Part shown: positions 33,685-41,680 of the stretch, piece by piece
How positions within the stretch are numbered: the first letter of the stretch is position 1
Layout of the letters: each line of letters starts with the position of its first letter
Translations under genes and position numbers: made by a program
DNA from: JANWWM01 sp046719715
GTDB taxonomy: Bacteria; Bacteroidota; Chlorobiia; Chlorobiales; Thermochlorobacteraceae
Assembly (NCBI GenBank): GCA_046719715.1
Contig: JBDNCJ010000005.1
Location: 28,885 to 92,884, forward strand
Direction: 5' to 3'
Length of the DNA: 64,000 bases
Notes under the pieces: model-generated
Told to the model about the DNA's origin: nothing
Seen by the model: the letters and a program-made list of their open reading frames with translations, nothing else
Database searches by the model: none

Positions 33685-34137
33685 ATGAAAATCATCTTGA
33701 AAAAAGAAGTCGACAAGCTCGGTGAAATCGGAGACTTGCTTATCGTCAAAGACGGATACGCCCGAAATTACTTGATTCCAAAAGGATTTGCGGTTCGTGC
33801 CACCGACGGAATGTTAAAAGCCATCGAAATCGAGAAAAAGCAAAAAGCCTTCAAAATCGAGCGCGAGCGCAAAGCCGCACGCGAATTGGCGGAATCGCTT
33901 GAACGGCTTCTGCTCAACGTCAAAGTGAAGGCGGGCGAAGAAGGTCGGCTTTACGGCACGGTAACCACGCAAATGGTTGTCGATGGCTTAAAGTCGAAAG
34001 GCTTCGAAGTCGATCGCAAGCAAATCACCATTGACCCACCGATTAAGCAAGTGGGAAAGCACGAAATTGCGGTAAAACTGTATTCCGACGTCGTTGCAAA
34101 ATTGAATCTCGAAGTCGAAGCCGAGTCAGCTGACTAA
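33685..34137 (+). CDS. rplI: 50S ribosomal protein L9
   Basis: Large-subunit protein with two small domains joined by a long helix, 150 residues. The start MKIILKKEVDKLGEIGDLLI and the YARNYLIPKGFAVRA block are the standard L9 N-terminal domain. The connecting helix is rich in Lys and Glu, and the C-terminal domain ends KHEIAVKLYSDVVAKLNLEV. It is the last gene of the rpsF operon. Confidence 0.96.
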   Translation: MKIILKKEVDKLGEIGDLLIVKDGYARNYLIPKGFAVRATDGMLKAIEIEKKQKAFKIERERKAARELAESLERLLLNVKVKAGEEGRLYGTVTTQMVVDGLKSKGFEVDRKQITIDPPIKQVGKHEIAVKLYSDVVAKLNLEVEAESAD

Positions 34138-34485
34138 CGAATGTTTCAGATTAAATGACTGTCAAGTTTGGGCGAAGATGCTTATCTTCACCCGACATCT
34201 TCACCAATCATGGCTTTCCGATGTGAAAGCGCGGGGTTAGGCTCTCCTGATGATTGATGAACTAACCAAAAGTAGCCACCAAATCGAACACGTTTTTTGG
34301 ATTGAAATGATGAGAGGCGATTTGAAAGCAAAACTTTCCTTCAAAATAACGGCGGACTTCCGCCGCTAACTTGTTGCTTTTATTCGCAAGCGTATTGACG
34401 CAAGGTCGATAACTACATCATCTTCAACTAACGATTTGGAAACCGATTGCCGACACAGGCACGGTTTAGAAAGGAATGACGGAAT
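34138..34485 (+). other. 348-base interval before thrS with several hairpins, no gene
   Basis: No open frame with coding character was found. Three inverted repeats are visible: GGGCGAAGAT / ATCTTCACCC (34170-34193, one mismatch) just after rplI, GGTTAG / CTAACC (34235-34267), and CGGCGG / CCGCCG (34350-34365). The first could end the rpsF operon transcript although no T-tract follows. The others may belong to a thrS leader. I recognised no T-box or riboswitch signature. Confidence 0.5.
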
Positions 34486-36453
34486 ATGTCCGATACACAA
34501 CTTTTAACGGAGCAGGTTGCATTAACACTGCCCGACGGCTCTATTCGCCAATATCCAAAAGGCGCGACGGGAAATGACGTCGCAAAATCCATCGGCAATA
34601 AACTCTTCGAAGCCGCGCTGGGCATCAAACTCAACGGCAAACTCCGAGATTTGAATCTGCCAATTGAAGAAGATGCAACGATTGAAATTATCACCTTCGA
34701 TTCCGACGAAGGGCGCGACCTCTATTGGCACAGTTCAAGTCACTTGATGGCACAAGCGATTGAAGAACTCTTTCCCGGAACAAAGTTCGGCGCAGGTCCC
34801 GCCATCGAGAGCGGATTTTATTACGACATTTCGTCGGAACACCGATTCACCGAAGACGATTTGCGGAAAATCGAAGAGCGAATGTTGGAGATTTCCAAAC
34901 GTGATTTGGTTATCACGCGCGAAGAACTGACAAAGGACGACGCGATTGAATACTTCAAAACTAAACGCATCGACCCGTATAAAGTTGAAATTCTCGGAGG
35001 CATCAATGAACCCGTCGTCTCGATTTATCATCAAGGCGAGTTCGCCGACCTTTGCACCGGTCCGCATTTGCCGCGAACCTCGAAACTCAAGGCGGTTCGC
35101 CTAACCAACATTTCCGCGTCGTATTGGCGCGGCGATTCGAGCCGCGAACAAATGCAACGCATTTACGGCATCTCGTTCCCGTCGGAAAAATTGCTCAAAC
35201 AGCACTTCGCGCAACTCGAGGAAGCCAAAAAACGAGACCACCGAAAAATCGGGCAAGAGTTGGAACTCTTTCTCATTTCGCCGAAGGTCGGAAGCGGCTT
35301 GCCGATTTGGCTCCCGAAAGGCGCGACGCTTCGACAAGAACTCGAGAACTTTTTGAAAGACGAACAGTTCAAGCGCGGCTATCAAGCCGTTTATACGCCG
35401 CATATCGGCAGCATTGAACTGTACAAAACATCGGGGCATTATCCGTATTACAAAGACTCGCAATTCCCACCCGTTACATTCACTGACGAGACGGGCAAAG
35501 AGGAACAGTATCTTTTGAAGCCGATGAACTGTCCGCACCATCATCAAATTTATGATGCGAAGCCGCGCAGTTATCGGGATTTGCCGATTCGCTTGGCAGA
35601 GTTCGGCACGGTTTATCGATACGAGCAATCGGGCGAACTCAACGGACTGACGCGGGCGCGCGGGTTTACGCAGGACGATTCGCACATCTATTGCCGACAA
35701 GACCAACTTCAAGCCGAACTCTGCAACGTGATTGAACTCACGCAACTCGTCTTCTCGACGCTCGGATTCAAAGACGTGCAAACGCGCCTCTCGTTCCGCG
35801 ATAAAGCCAACAAAGCCAAATACGGCGGCACCGACGAACTCTGGGAACAAGCCGAAAATGACGTGCGTGCCGCCGCTGAAAAAATGAACCTCAATTACTT
35901 TATCGGCATCGGCGAAGCGAGTTTTTACGGACCGAAAATCGATTTCATCGTCAAAGACGCGATTGGGCGCAAATGGCAACTCGGCACAGTGCAAGTTGAC
36001 TACGTGATGGCGGAACGATTTAATCTCGTTTATACAGGAAGCGACAACAAAGAGCATCGCCCCGTCATTATTCACCGTGCGCCGTTTGGCTCAATGGAGC
36101 GATTTATCGGCGTGCTGATTGAAAACTTTGCGGGCGATTTTCCCTTGTGGCTTTCGCCCGTGCAGGTCGCCGTATTGCCGATTGTCGATGCCGTTAGCGA
36201 TTACGCGGCGGACGTTGTAGAAAAATTAAAAGCCGTCAAGATTCGCGCTGAACTCGATGAACGCAATGAAAAAATCGGTAAGAAAATCCGTGACGCGGAG
36301 TTAAAGAAAATTCCGTATATGCTCGTGATTGGCGAAAAAGAACGTGAAGCAAACAGCGTTGCAGTGCGCAAACACAAAGAAGGCGACAAAGGCGTAAAAT
36401 CGCTCGACGACACTATCGCTATGCTCAAAGAAGAAATCGCATTAAAAAAGTGA
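34486..36453 (+). CDS. thrS: Threonine--tRNA ligase
   Basis: Class II aminoacyl-tRNA synthetase of 655 residues charging tRNA-Thr. The N-terminal TGS domain (LTLPDGSIRQYPKGATGNDV) is followed by the editing domain with HSSSHLMAQAIEELFP and the later zinc/editing Cys motif FADLCTGPHLPRTSKLKAVR. Catalytic motifs include LLKPMNCPHHHQIY (zinc Cys), FGTVYRYEQSGELNGLTRAR with its motif 2 Arg, and APFGSMERFIG (motif 3). The anticodon-binding domain closes the protein. An AAGGA site lies before the ATG. It is followed by accessory genes and not directly by infC. Confidence 0.97.
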   Translation: MSDTQLLTEQVALTLPDGSIRQYPKGATGNDVAKSIGNKLFEAALGIKLNGKLRDLNLPIEEDATIEIITFDSDEGRDLYWHSSSHLMAQAIEELFPGTKFGAGPAIESGFYYDISSEHRFTEDDLRKIEERMLEISKRDLVITREELTKDDAIEYFKTKRIDPYKVEILGGINEPVVSIYHQGEFADLCTGPHLPRTSKLKAVRLTNISASYWRGDSSREQMQRIYGISFPSEKLLKQHFAQLEEAKKRDHRKIGQELELFLISPKVGSGLPIWLPKGATLRQELENFLKDEQFKRGYQAVYTPHIGSIELYKTSGHYPYYKDSQFPPVTFTDETGKEEQYLLKPMNCPHHHQIYDAKPRSYRDLPIRLAEFGTVYRYEQSGELNGLTRARGFTQDDSHIYCRQDQLQAELCNVIELTQLVFSTLGFKDVQTRLSFRDKANKAKYGGTDELWEQAENDVRAAAEKMNLNYFIGIGEASFYGPKIDFIVKDAIGRKWQLGTVQVDYVMAERFNLVYTGSDNKEHRPVIIHRAPFGSMERFIGVLIENFAGDFPLWLSPVQVAVLPIVDAVSDYAADVVEKLKAVKIRAELDERNEKIGKKIRDAELKKIPYMLVIGEKEREANSVAVRKHKEGDKGVKSLDDTIAMLKEEIALKK

Positions 36454-36460
36454 GAAAACG

Positions 36461-37024
36461 ATGGCACAGGTATTGACAAAGAAAATGACGCGCGAAGAGT
36501 ATTTGGAATTTGAACGCAATTCCGAAGAGCGATACGAATTTGTCAACGGCAAACTGACTAAGGCAGAAGTGGCAAAACGATTACACGAGCTATTGGTGGC
36601 TACCATAACCGCAATTTTATTTCCGAAACTTCGCGGGACGGAATGGAACGTGTATTCAAGCAACTTGAAAATCAGCATCGATTCCGTTGGTAATTATCGC
36701 TACGCCGACGTCTCCATCATTCGCGGTGAGGCGTCGTTTGTCGAAGAGGATATTACCAACGACGCAACGGTCTTGTTTGAAGTCTTGTCGAAGGCAACCG
36801 AAGGAATAGACAGAGGCGAAAAGTTTGAAGAATACCAAACGCTCGCGTCGCTCAAAGAATATGTGTTGGTCTCGACGGAGAAAGTGCAAGTAGAAATTTA
36901 TCGCCGACAGAATCGGAGAGAATGGACATATCAAGTTTTGCAGAACAAGTCTGATAAGTTGGAACTGCAATCGATTGGCGTTGAGATGGCTTTAGCGGAG
37001 ATTTATAAACGAATCAACTTGTGA
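36461..37024 (+). CDS. Uma2 family endonuclease (DUF820), first tandem copy
   Basis: Protein of 187 residues in the Uma2 family, a PD-(D/E)XK nuclease-fold group widespread in cyanobacteria and FCB bacteria. The start KKMTREEYLEFERNSEERYE is typical. The putative core is YRYADVSIIRGEA, with Asp where PD usually stands, then LFEVLSKATEGIDRGEKFEE, where the Glu and following Lys are candidate catalytic residues. It lies 7 bases after thrS and is a near-duplicate of the next gene. Target and function are unknown. Confidence 0.83.
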   Translation: MAQVLTKKMTREEYLEFERNSEERYEFVNGKLTKAEVAKRLHELLVATITAILFPKLRGTEWNVYSSNLKISIDSVGNYRYADVSIIRGEASFVEEDITNDATVLFEVLSKATEGIDRGEKFEEYQTLASLKEYVLVSTEKVQVEIYRRQNRREWTYQVLQNKSDKLELQSIGVEMALAEIYKRINL

Positions 37025-37031
37025 GGCAACG

Positions 37032-37595
37032 ATGACGCAAGTATTAGCAAAAAAGATGACGCGCGAAGAGTATTTGGATTTTGAACGCAATTCCGAAGAG
37101 CGATACGAATTTGTCAACGGCGAATTGGTTAAACGGGAGATGCCAAGAATTATTCACGAAATTATCGTTGGAAATTTGATTGTTTTGCTGAACGCTGTTC
37201 TTAAAGGAAAAATTTATCGAGCGTTGCCGAGCGGCGTGAAAATTGACATCAATGCCTTTGGAAATTATCGATATGCCGATGTCTCGGTGGTGCCGTCTGA
37301 AAATTTAGATTTTGAAAGCGACATTCTGGACAATGCGGTTGTGCTCTTTGAAGTCTCGTCAAAATCGACGATGAATATCGATAGAGGCGAAAAGTTTGAA
37401 GACTATCAAACGCTCGCGTCGCTCAAAGAATATGTGTTGGTCTCGACGGAGAAAGTGCAAGTGGAACTCTTTCGACGCAAAACGAAGAACGAATGGGATT
37501 ACATGGTATTGAACGACAAGACGATGCGGTTGGAATTGAAATCCATCGACGCTGAAATGAGCGTCGAGGAAATTTACGATGGGACAAAATTATAG
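37032..37595 (+). CDS. Uma2 family endonuclease (DUF820), second tandem copy
   Basis: Protein of 187 residues, sister of the preceding gene. The start and the ends are nearly identical to the first copy, including a 56-base exact stretch near 37407-37462. The core differs (YRYADVSVVPSENLDFESDI). Candidate catalytic residues are the Asp of ADVS and the Glu of LFEVSSKSTMNIDRGEKFED. It starts 7 bases after copy one and its end overlaps the following gene by 17 bases. Confidence 0.83.
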   Translation: MTQVLAKKMTREEYLDFERNSEERYEFVNGELVKREMPRIIHEIIVGNLIVLLNAVLKGKIYRALPSGVKIDINAFGNYRYADVSVVPSENLDFESDILDNAVVLFEVSSKSTMNIDRGEKFEDYQTLASLKEYVLVSTEKVQVELFRRKTKNEWDYMVLNDKTMRLELKSIDAEMSVEEIYDGTKL

Positions 37596-38043
37596 AACGA
37601 TGGGAATCACTTACGCGAAAATCAAAGTGCGCAATCCGCTCACGCAGAGCAGAGCGATTGAACTGGACGCAAAAATTGAGACGGGCGCGACGCTGTTGGT
37701 TTTGCCCGGCGAAGTCGCCGATGAATTGAAGTTTCCGTTTGTTCGAAAAACGCCGGTCAAATATGCCGATGAATCGCGGGCGGAAAAAGACGTCGTGGGC
37801 GCGGTCGAGCTTGAAATCTGCGGACGCAAGGCGTGGTTCGAGGCAATCGTCGAGCCGAAAAAATCTTACGCGCTCGTCGGCGCGATTGTGATGGAAACGC
37901 TCGATTTAATCGTCGAGCCGCGTAGCTTGGGCGTGTATCCGAATCCTCGCTCGCCCGAAGCGCCGCTCACTGAAATTGAAGAAACAAGACAGACCACTGA
38001 CAATCGTAAACAATCGGAGTTAAAAACGAATGAGAGATTTTAG
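37579..38043 (+). CDS. Retropepsin-like aspartic protease family protein
   Basis: A 154-residue protein with the fold of single-domain clan AA (retropepsin-like) aspartic proteases: a catalytic-turn motif AKIETGATLLVLP, then strands and the later VGAIVMETLDLIVEP. In active members the first motif is D-T/S-G-A, but here it is E-T-G-A, so the catalytic Asp appears replaced by Glu. It overlaps the second Uma2 gene by 17 bases and infC by 14, a compact arrangement. ATG at 37600 is a possible alternative start. Confidence 0.7.
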   Translation: MGQNYRTMGITYAKIKVRNPLTQSRAIELDAKIETGATLLVLPGEVADELKFPFVRKTPVKYADESRAEKDVVGAVELEICGRKAWFEAIVEPKKSYALVGAIVMETLDLIVEPRSLGVYPNPRSPEAPLTEIEETRQTTDNRKQSELKTNERF

Positions 38044-38701
38044 AGATACCCGCGATAAAAATCGCAACGCTAAAGCGCATCGCACCAACGACGAAATCCG
38101 CATTCCCGAAGTGCGCGTCATTTTTCCCGAAGGCGACCAGCAAGTGATGCGAACACCTGATGCGCTCCGCGAAGCGCGAAAGTTAGGGCTTGATTTGATT
38201 GAAATTCAGCCCAACGCGCAACCGCCCGTCTGCAAAATCGCCGACTACGGCAAGTTCCTTTACGAAATCGAGAAAAAGGAAAAAGAAGCCAAGAAGAAAA
38301 CCAAAACCTCGACGCTGAAAGAAATTCGGTTTCACCCAAATACGGACAAGCACGACTTTGATTTCAAAGCCAACCACGCCGAAGAATTTTTACGCAAGGG
38401 CGATAAAGTTCGTGCAACCGTTGTCTTTCTCGGTCGCGCCATCGTCTATAAAGAAAAAGGGTATGAACTCTTGAAACGCCTCTCGGAGCGACTCGGAACC
38501 GTTGGGAAGGAAGAGTCTCCGCCAAAATTAGAGGGCAAAAACCTCTATGTGTTTTATGTGCCTGAAAAAGCAAAAATCGAAGCACTCGAAAAGAAAGAGG
38601 CGCAAGAGCGTGCCCAAGAAGAAGTCTCTCTGAAAGCCGAAGCCGAAGAGCGTAAGAGAAAACAGCAAGAAGCAAACGAAAAACGCAACACAACCGCGTA
38701 A
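38030..38701 (+). CDS. infC: Translation initiation factor IF-3
   Basis: Binds the 30S subunit and screens start codons and initiator tRNA. The 223 residues begin with a variable N-terminus, then the IF-3 N-domain RIPEVRVIFPEGDQQVMRTP and the linker/C-domain EAKKKTKTSTLKEIRFHPNT, where C-domain motif HDFDFKANHAEEFLRKGDKV follows. A ~45-residue charged C-terminal extension (EKKEAQERAQEEVSLKAEAE) is longer than in E. coli IF-3. The start is ATG here, not the AUU used in E. coli. It overlaps the retropepsin-like gene. Confidence 0.95.
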   Translation: MRDFRDTRDKNRNAKAHRTNDEIRIPEVRVIFPEGDQQVMRTPDALREARKLGLDLIEIQPNAQPPVCKIADYGKFLYEIEKKEKEAKKKTKTSTLKEIRFHPNTDKHDFDFKANHAEEFLRKGDKVRATVVFLGRAIVYKEKGYELLKRLSERLGTVGKEESPPKLEGKNLYVFYVPEKAKIEALEKKEAQERAQEEVSLKAEAEERKRKQQEANEKRNTTA

Positions 38702-38752
38702 GAAGACAACTAAACTCAAATTTTAATCAATTCAACTTAAAAGATAACCACT

Positions 38753-38947
38753 ATGCCAAAGATGAAATCCGTGAGTGCCGCCAAAAAGCGCTTCAAAGTA
38801 ACAGCATCGGGAAAAGTCAAACGCAAAAAAAGCGGTATGCGACACAATCTCGGACACAAGAGCGCGAAGCGCAAGCGCAATTTGCAACACGATACGCTCG
38901 TCGCACCGACGCACGAAGCCACGATTAAGCAAATGTTGCTTGCCTAA
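38753..38947 (+). CDS. rpmI: 50S ribosomal protein L35
   Basis: Basic large-subunit protein of 64 residues (MPKMKSVSAAKKRFKVTASG then KRKKSGMRHNLGHKS), the normal L35 length and motif set. It belongs to the conserved infC-rpmI-rplT cluster and starts 51 bases after infC. Confidence 0.96.
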   Translation: MPKMKSVSAAKKRFKVTASGKVKRKKSGMRHNLGHKSAKRKRNLQHDTLVAPTHEATIKQMLLA

Positions 38948-38998
38948 TCTGAAATCAACGACACATTCAACCATTAAAATTTTTTAGGAGACACAAAT

Positions 38999-39346
38999 AT
39001 GCCACGCGCTAAAAATGCGGTTGCCTCGCGCGCACGCCGCAAAAAAGTTTTGAAGAAAGCCAAAGGATTCTGGGGCGCAAGAGGAAACGTCATCACGATT
39101 GCCAAACACGCCGTCGATAAAGCGGGTCAGTACGAGTATCGCGACCGTCGCGTCAAAAAACGCAACTTCCGCGCCCTGTGGATTACGCGCATCAACGCCG
39201 CCGCTCGGCTCAACGGCACAACCTACTCAAAGCTCATTGCGGCAATGGAAACGAAAAACATCGACATCAACCGCAAGTCGCTCGCCGAACTCGCTGTGAA
39301 AAATCCCGAAGCCTTCACCGCCGTCGTCAAAGCGGCGTTGGCTTAA
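38999..39346 (+). CDS. rplT: 50S ribosomal protein L20
   Basis: Large-subunit assembly protein of 115 residues. MPRAKNAVASRARRKKVLKK and YEYRDRRVKKRNFRALWITR are the standard L20 segments, with a long basic N-terminal helix binding 23S rRNA. L20 often represses its own operon by binding the leader in other bacteria; no leader mimic was searched for here. An AGGAGA site precedes the ATG. Confidence 0.96.
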   Translation: MPRAKNAVASRARRKKVLKKAKGFWGARGNVITIAKHAVDKAGQYEYRDRRVKKRNFRALWITRINAAARLNGTTYSKLIAAMETKNIDINRKSLAELAVKNPEAFTAVVKAALA

Positions 39347-39374
39347 ACGCCACTCGCAATAAAAGAATCCAGAT

Positions 39375-39409
39375 GCGAAGCGGTTGATGAACCCGCTTCG
39401 CCTTCTTTT
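39375..39409 (+). terminator. Terminator or attenuator between rplT and pheS
   Basis: A 9-bp stem, GCGAAGCGG (39375-39383) with CCGCTTCGC (39393-39401), a 9-base loop, then CTTCTTTT. It would partly or wholly separate pheS from the ribosomal genes and lies 24 bases before the preferred pheS start. Confidence 0.7.
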
Positions 39410-39433
39410 GTGAAAAAAGATTCGTCAGAACAC

Positions 39434-40453
39434 ATGATGCAAGAGTCCATCGCTCAACTCAAAGCGGAAATTGAATCCACTCAGATTTCCGACGCGCCGT
39501 CGCTTGAAGCCTATCGGCTGAAATACCTTGTGCGCAAAGGCAGTGTCGCCGAACTCTTCGAGCAACTCAAATCGGTTTCGCGTGAAGAAAAGCCGCTCGT
39601 CGGAAAATTGCTCAATGAACTCAAACAACTTGCCGAAGCAAAGTTCGAGCAAGCCAAAAGCCAATTCGCCACACGCGATAGCGATACCCCACAACTCGAC
39701 CTCACGCTTCCAGGGCGAAAAGCCTTCTTAGGCTCTGAACACCCCGTTCAGAAAGTTTTGGGCGACATGAAGCGCATTTTCTTTGGAATGGGATTCAGCG
39801 AAGCGACGGGACCTGAAATCGAGCTCGACGATTACAATTTCACAAAACTCAATTTTCCCGACGACCACCCCGCACGCGATATGCAGGATACCTTCTTCAT
39901 TCGCAAAGGCGAAGGCAACGACATTGTGCTTCGCACCCACACTTCGCCCGTGCAAATCCGTGCGATGCTCTCTCAAAAGCCGCCGCTCCGACTCATTATG
40001 CCGGGCAAAGTCTATCGCAACGAAGCCGTGAGCGCAAGAAGCCTCTGCGTGTTTCATCAACTCGAAGGATTGTATGTCGATAAAGGCGTAACCTTCGCCG
40101 ACCTGAAAGCCACGATTTATTCGTTTGCCAAACAAATGTTCGGCAGTGAGGTCAAACTTCGATTCCGACCAAGTTTCTTTCCCTTTACCGAACCTTCGGC
40201 GGAAGTCGATATCACATGCTACCTTTGCGGCGGAAAAGGCTGTCGCGTGTGCAAACACTCGGGCTGGCTTGAAATTTTAGGGTGCGGAATGGTTCACCCC
40301 AATGTGCTTCGAAACTGCGGTATCAATCCCGACGAATACTCCGGCTATGCATGGGGCATGGGCATCGAGCGCACAACGCTTCTGCGCTACGGCATCACTG
40401 ACATTCGCTATCTTTTAGAAAATGACGTTCGAATGCTTGAACAATTTGAGTAA
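39434..40453 (+). CDS. pheS: Phenylalanine--tRNA ligase alpha subunit
   Basis: Catalytic subunit of the heterotetrameric PheRS, 339 residues from ATG 39434. An upstream GTG at 39410 lies within the terminator T-run and is not used. The N-terminal coiled coil is followed by class II motifs: GSEHPVQKVLGDMKRIFFGM, the motif 2 region HQLEGLYVDKGVTFADLKAT, and motif 3 GWLEILGCGMVHPNVLRNCG followed by GMGIERTTLLRYGI. The beta subunit gene pheT is not adjacent. Confidence 0.95.
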   Translation: MMQESIAQLKAEIESTQISDAPSLEAYRLKYLVRKGSVAELFEQLKSVSREEKPLVGKLLNELKQLAEAKFEQAKSQFATRDSDTPQLDLTLPGRKAFLGSEHPVQKVLGDMKRIFFGMGFSEATGPEIELDDYNFTKLNFPDDHPARDMQDTFFIRKGEGNDIVLRTHTSPVQIRAMLSQKPPLRLIMPGKVYRNEAVSARSLCVFHQLEGLYVDKGVTFADLKATIYSFAKQMFGSEVKLRFRPSFFPFTEPSAEVDITCYLCGGKGCRVCKHSGWLEILGCGMVHPNVLRNCGINPDEYSGYAWGMGIERTTLLRYGITDIRYLLENDVRMLEQFE

Positions 40454-40723
40454 ATGACCTTACACGAATTCATCGCGCACCTGCTTCGCGAAGTCCCCGA
40501 CTTGCAAGCCTTTATGGAAAAGGACTATGATACTTTTTATGACGAAGCCGAGCGCGCCTTGCATGTTGTTTTTGACAAAGAGCACGACGCCGACCATAGT
40601 TATGACTTCGAGCCGATTGATTTCATCGACGGCGACCTTATGATTCACACCGCGCAAGGCACGATTGTTGGATTTTCAATTTTGGAAACCGACATCGGAA
40701 AAAGCACTGACTCAACACCCTAA
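40454..40723 (+). CDS. Small hypothetical protein after pheS
   Basis: Acidic soluble protein of 89 residues whose ATG directly follows the pheS stop codon and whose own stop overlaps the next start by one base. DEAERALHVVFDKEHDADHS shows its acidic, His-containing middle. No family recognised. The tight spacing makes a real cotranscribed gene likely. Confidence 0.6.
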   Translation: MTLHEFIAHLLREVPDLQAFMEKDYDTFYDEAERALHVVFDKEHDADHSYDFEPIDFIDGDLMIHTAQGTIVGFSILETDIGKSTDSTP

Positions 40724-41253
40724 TGCAGATGCTCCTGCTCGACCTCTCGCGCATCAAAGCACAAGCGAAGGAAAAAGAATCTGAAAACAACGCCTTCGCA
40801 AAATTTCTCCGGCAATTTCCTTCATCAACCCTCGACCCGCTCATTGAGTCGCTCTCTGACGCGATTGAACCCGACATCGACTGCAAAGCGTGCGCGAACT
40901 GTTGCAAAGGGCTTTACGCCGCCGCCCACGAGGACGAACTTCTTGCACTTGCACAAGCAAAAGGCATGTCGATAGATGGCTTCAAAGAAACATTCGTCAA
41001 GCCGTATAAAGAGGCGTATTATTTCCGCACCAAACCTTGCCCGATGCTTCGAGAAAACTTGTGTATTGCTTACGACGCGCGTCCCGTCTGTTGCCGCACG
41101 TTTCCGAACCTCAAAGGCGAGCATTTCAAGTATCGATTTCAATCCGTGATGGAAAAGTATCCGATTTGTCCGATTGTGTTCAACGTCGTCGAGGTATTGA
41201 AGGAGGCATTATCTTTTCCGAAAAAATGCGCAGATTTGAACGTCAATCCTTAA
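40723..41253 (+). CDS. YkgJ family cysteine cluster protein
   Basis: A 176-residue protein with the eight-cysteine pattern of the YkgJ/UPF0153 family, presumed to bind zinc or an Fe-S cluster. The clusters are CKACANCCKGLY and the paired motif CPMLRENLCIAYDARPVCCR, followed by TFPNLKG. The function of the family is not established. It follows the small post-pheS gene without a gap and precedes a membrane-anchored coiled-coil protein. Confidence 0.87.
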   Translation: MQMLLLDLSRIKAQAKEKESENNAFAKFLRQFPSSTLDPLIESLSDAIEPDIDCKACANCCKGLYAAAHEDELLALAQAKGMSIDGFKETFVKPYKEAYYFRTKPCPMLRENLCIAYDARPVCCRTFPNLKGEHFKYRFQSVMEKYPICPIVFNVVEVLKEALSFPKKCADLNVNP

Positions 41254-41266
41254 TCCTTTACAAAAA

Positions 41267-41680
41267 ATGAAGCAGATTATCGGGCTGTTATTCGTCGTCT
41301 TTATCGGGCTGTTCGTCTATTTCACATTTGTCAAACAAGAAAACGTTACGCCGGAGCGCGTCAAAGAAGAAGCGGGAAAAGCCGTTGAAAAAATCAAAGA
41401 CCTTGCTTCGCGCAAAGAGGAATTGCTCAAATCCGCCGAAGACGAGCTCAAAAGCGTCGAGCGGCAACTTGAAGAAATGAAACAGCGCGCCCTCGAGCGA
41501 AAAGAGCAAGCCGTAGAACTCAAAAAGAAAATGGAGGAACTGAACAAGAAGCGCGAAGAATTGCAGAAGAAAGCAGAAGAATTGAAAAACTCGAGCGAAG
41601 AAAAATTCAACGCGCTCAAAAAAGAATTTGACGACGCCTTGAAGCAACTGCAAGAGGCGGAAAAGGAGTTGAAAAAATGA
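41267..41680 (+). CDS. Membrane-anchored coiled-coil protein
   Basis: A 137-residue protein with a single N-terminal transmembrane helix (IIGLLFVVFIGLFVYFTFVK) and a long Lys/Glu-rich coiled coil for almost all of the rest (e.g. EELNKKREELQKKAEELKNS). It has no catalytic motif. Topology suggests a tether or scaffold in the inner membrane with the coil on either side. It overlaps the following dehydrogenase gene by 4 bases (ATGA). Confidence 0.65.
   Translation: MKQIIGLLFVVFIGLFVYFTFVKQENVTPERVKEEAGKAVEKIKDLASRKEELLKSAEDELKSVERQLEEMKQRALERKEQAVELKKKMEELNKKREELQKKAEELKNSSEEKFNALKKEFDDALKQLQEAEKELKK

Noticed and set aside
35101..36075. Long minus-strand frame of 324 codons antisense to thrS
   Set aside because: It is a mirror of the thrS gene, with Arg/Asn/Phe-rich composition and no family motif. 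thrS on plus is unambiguous.
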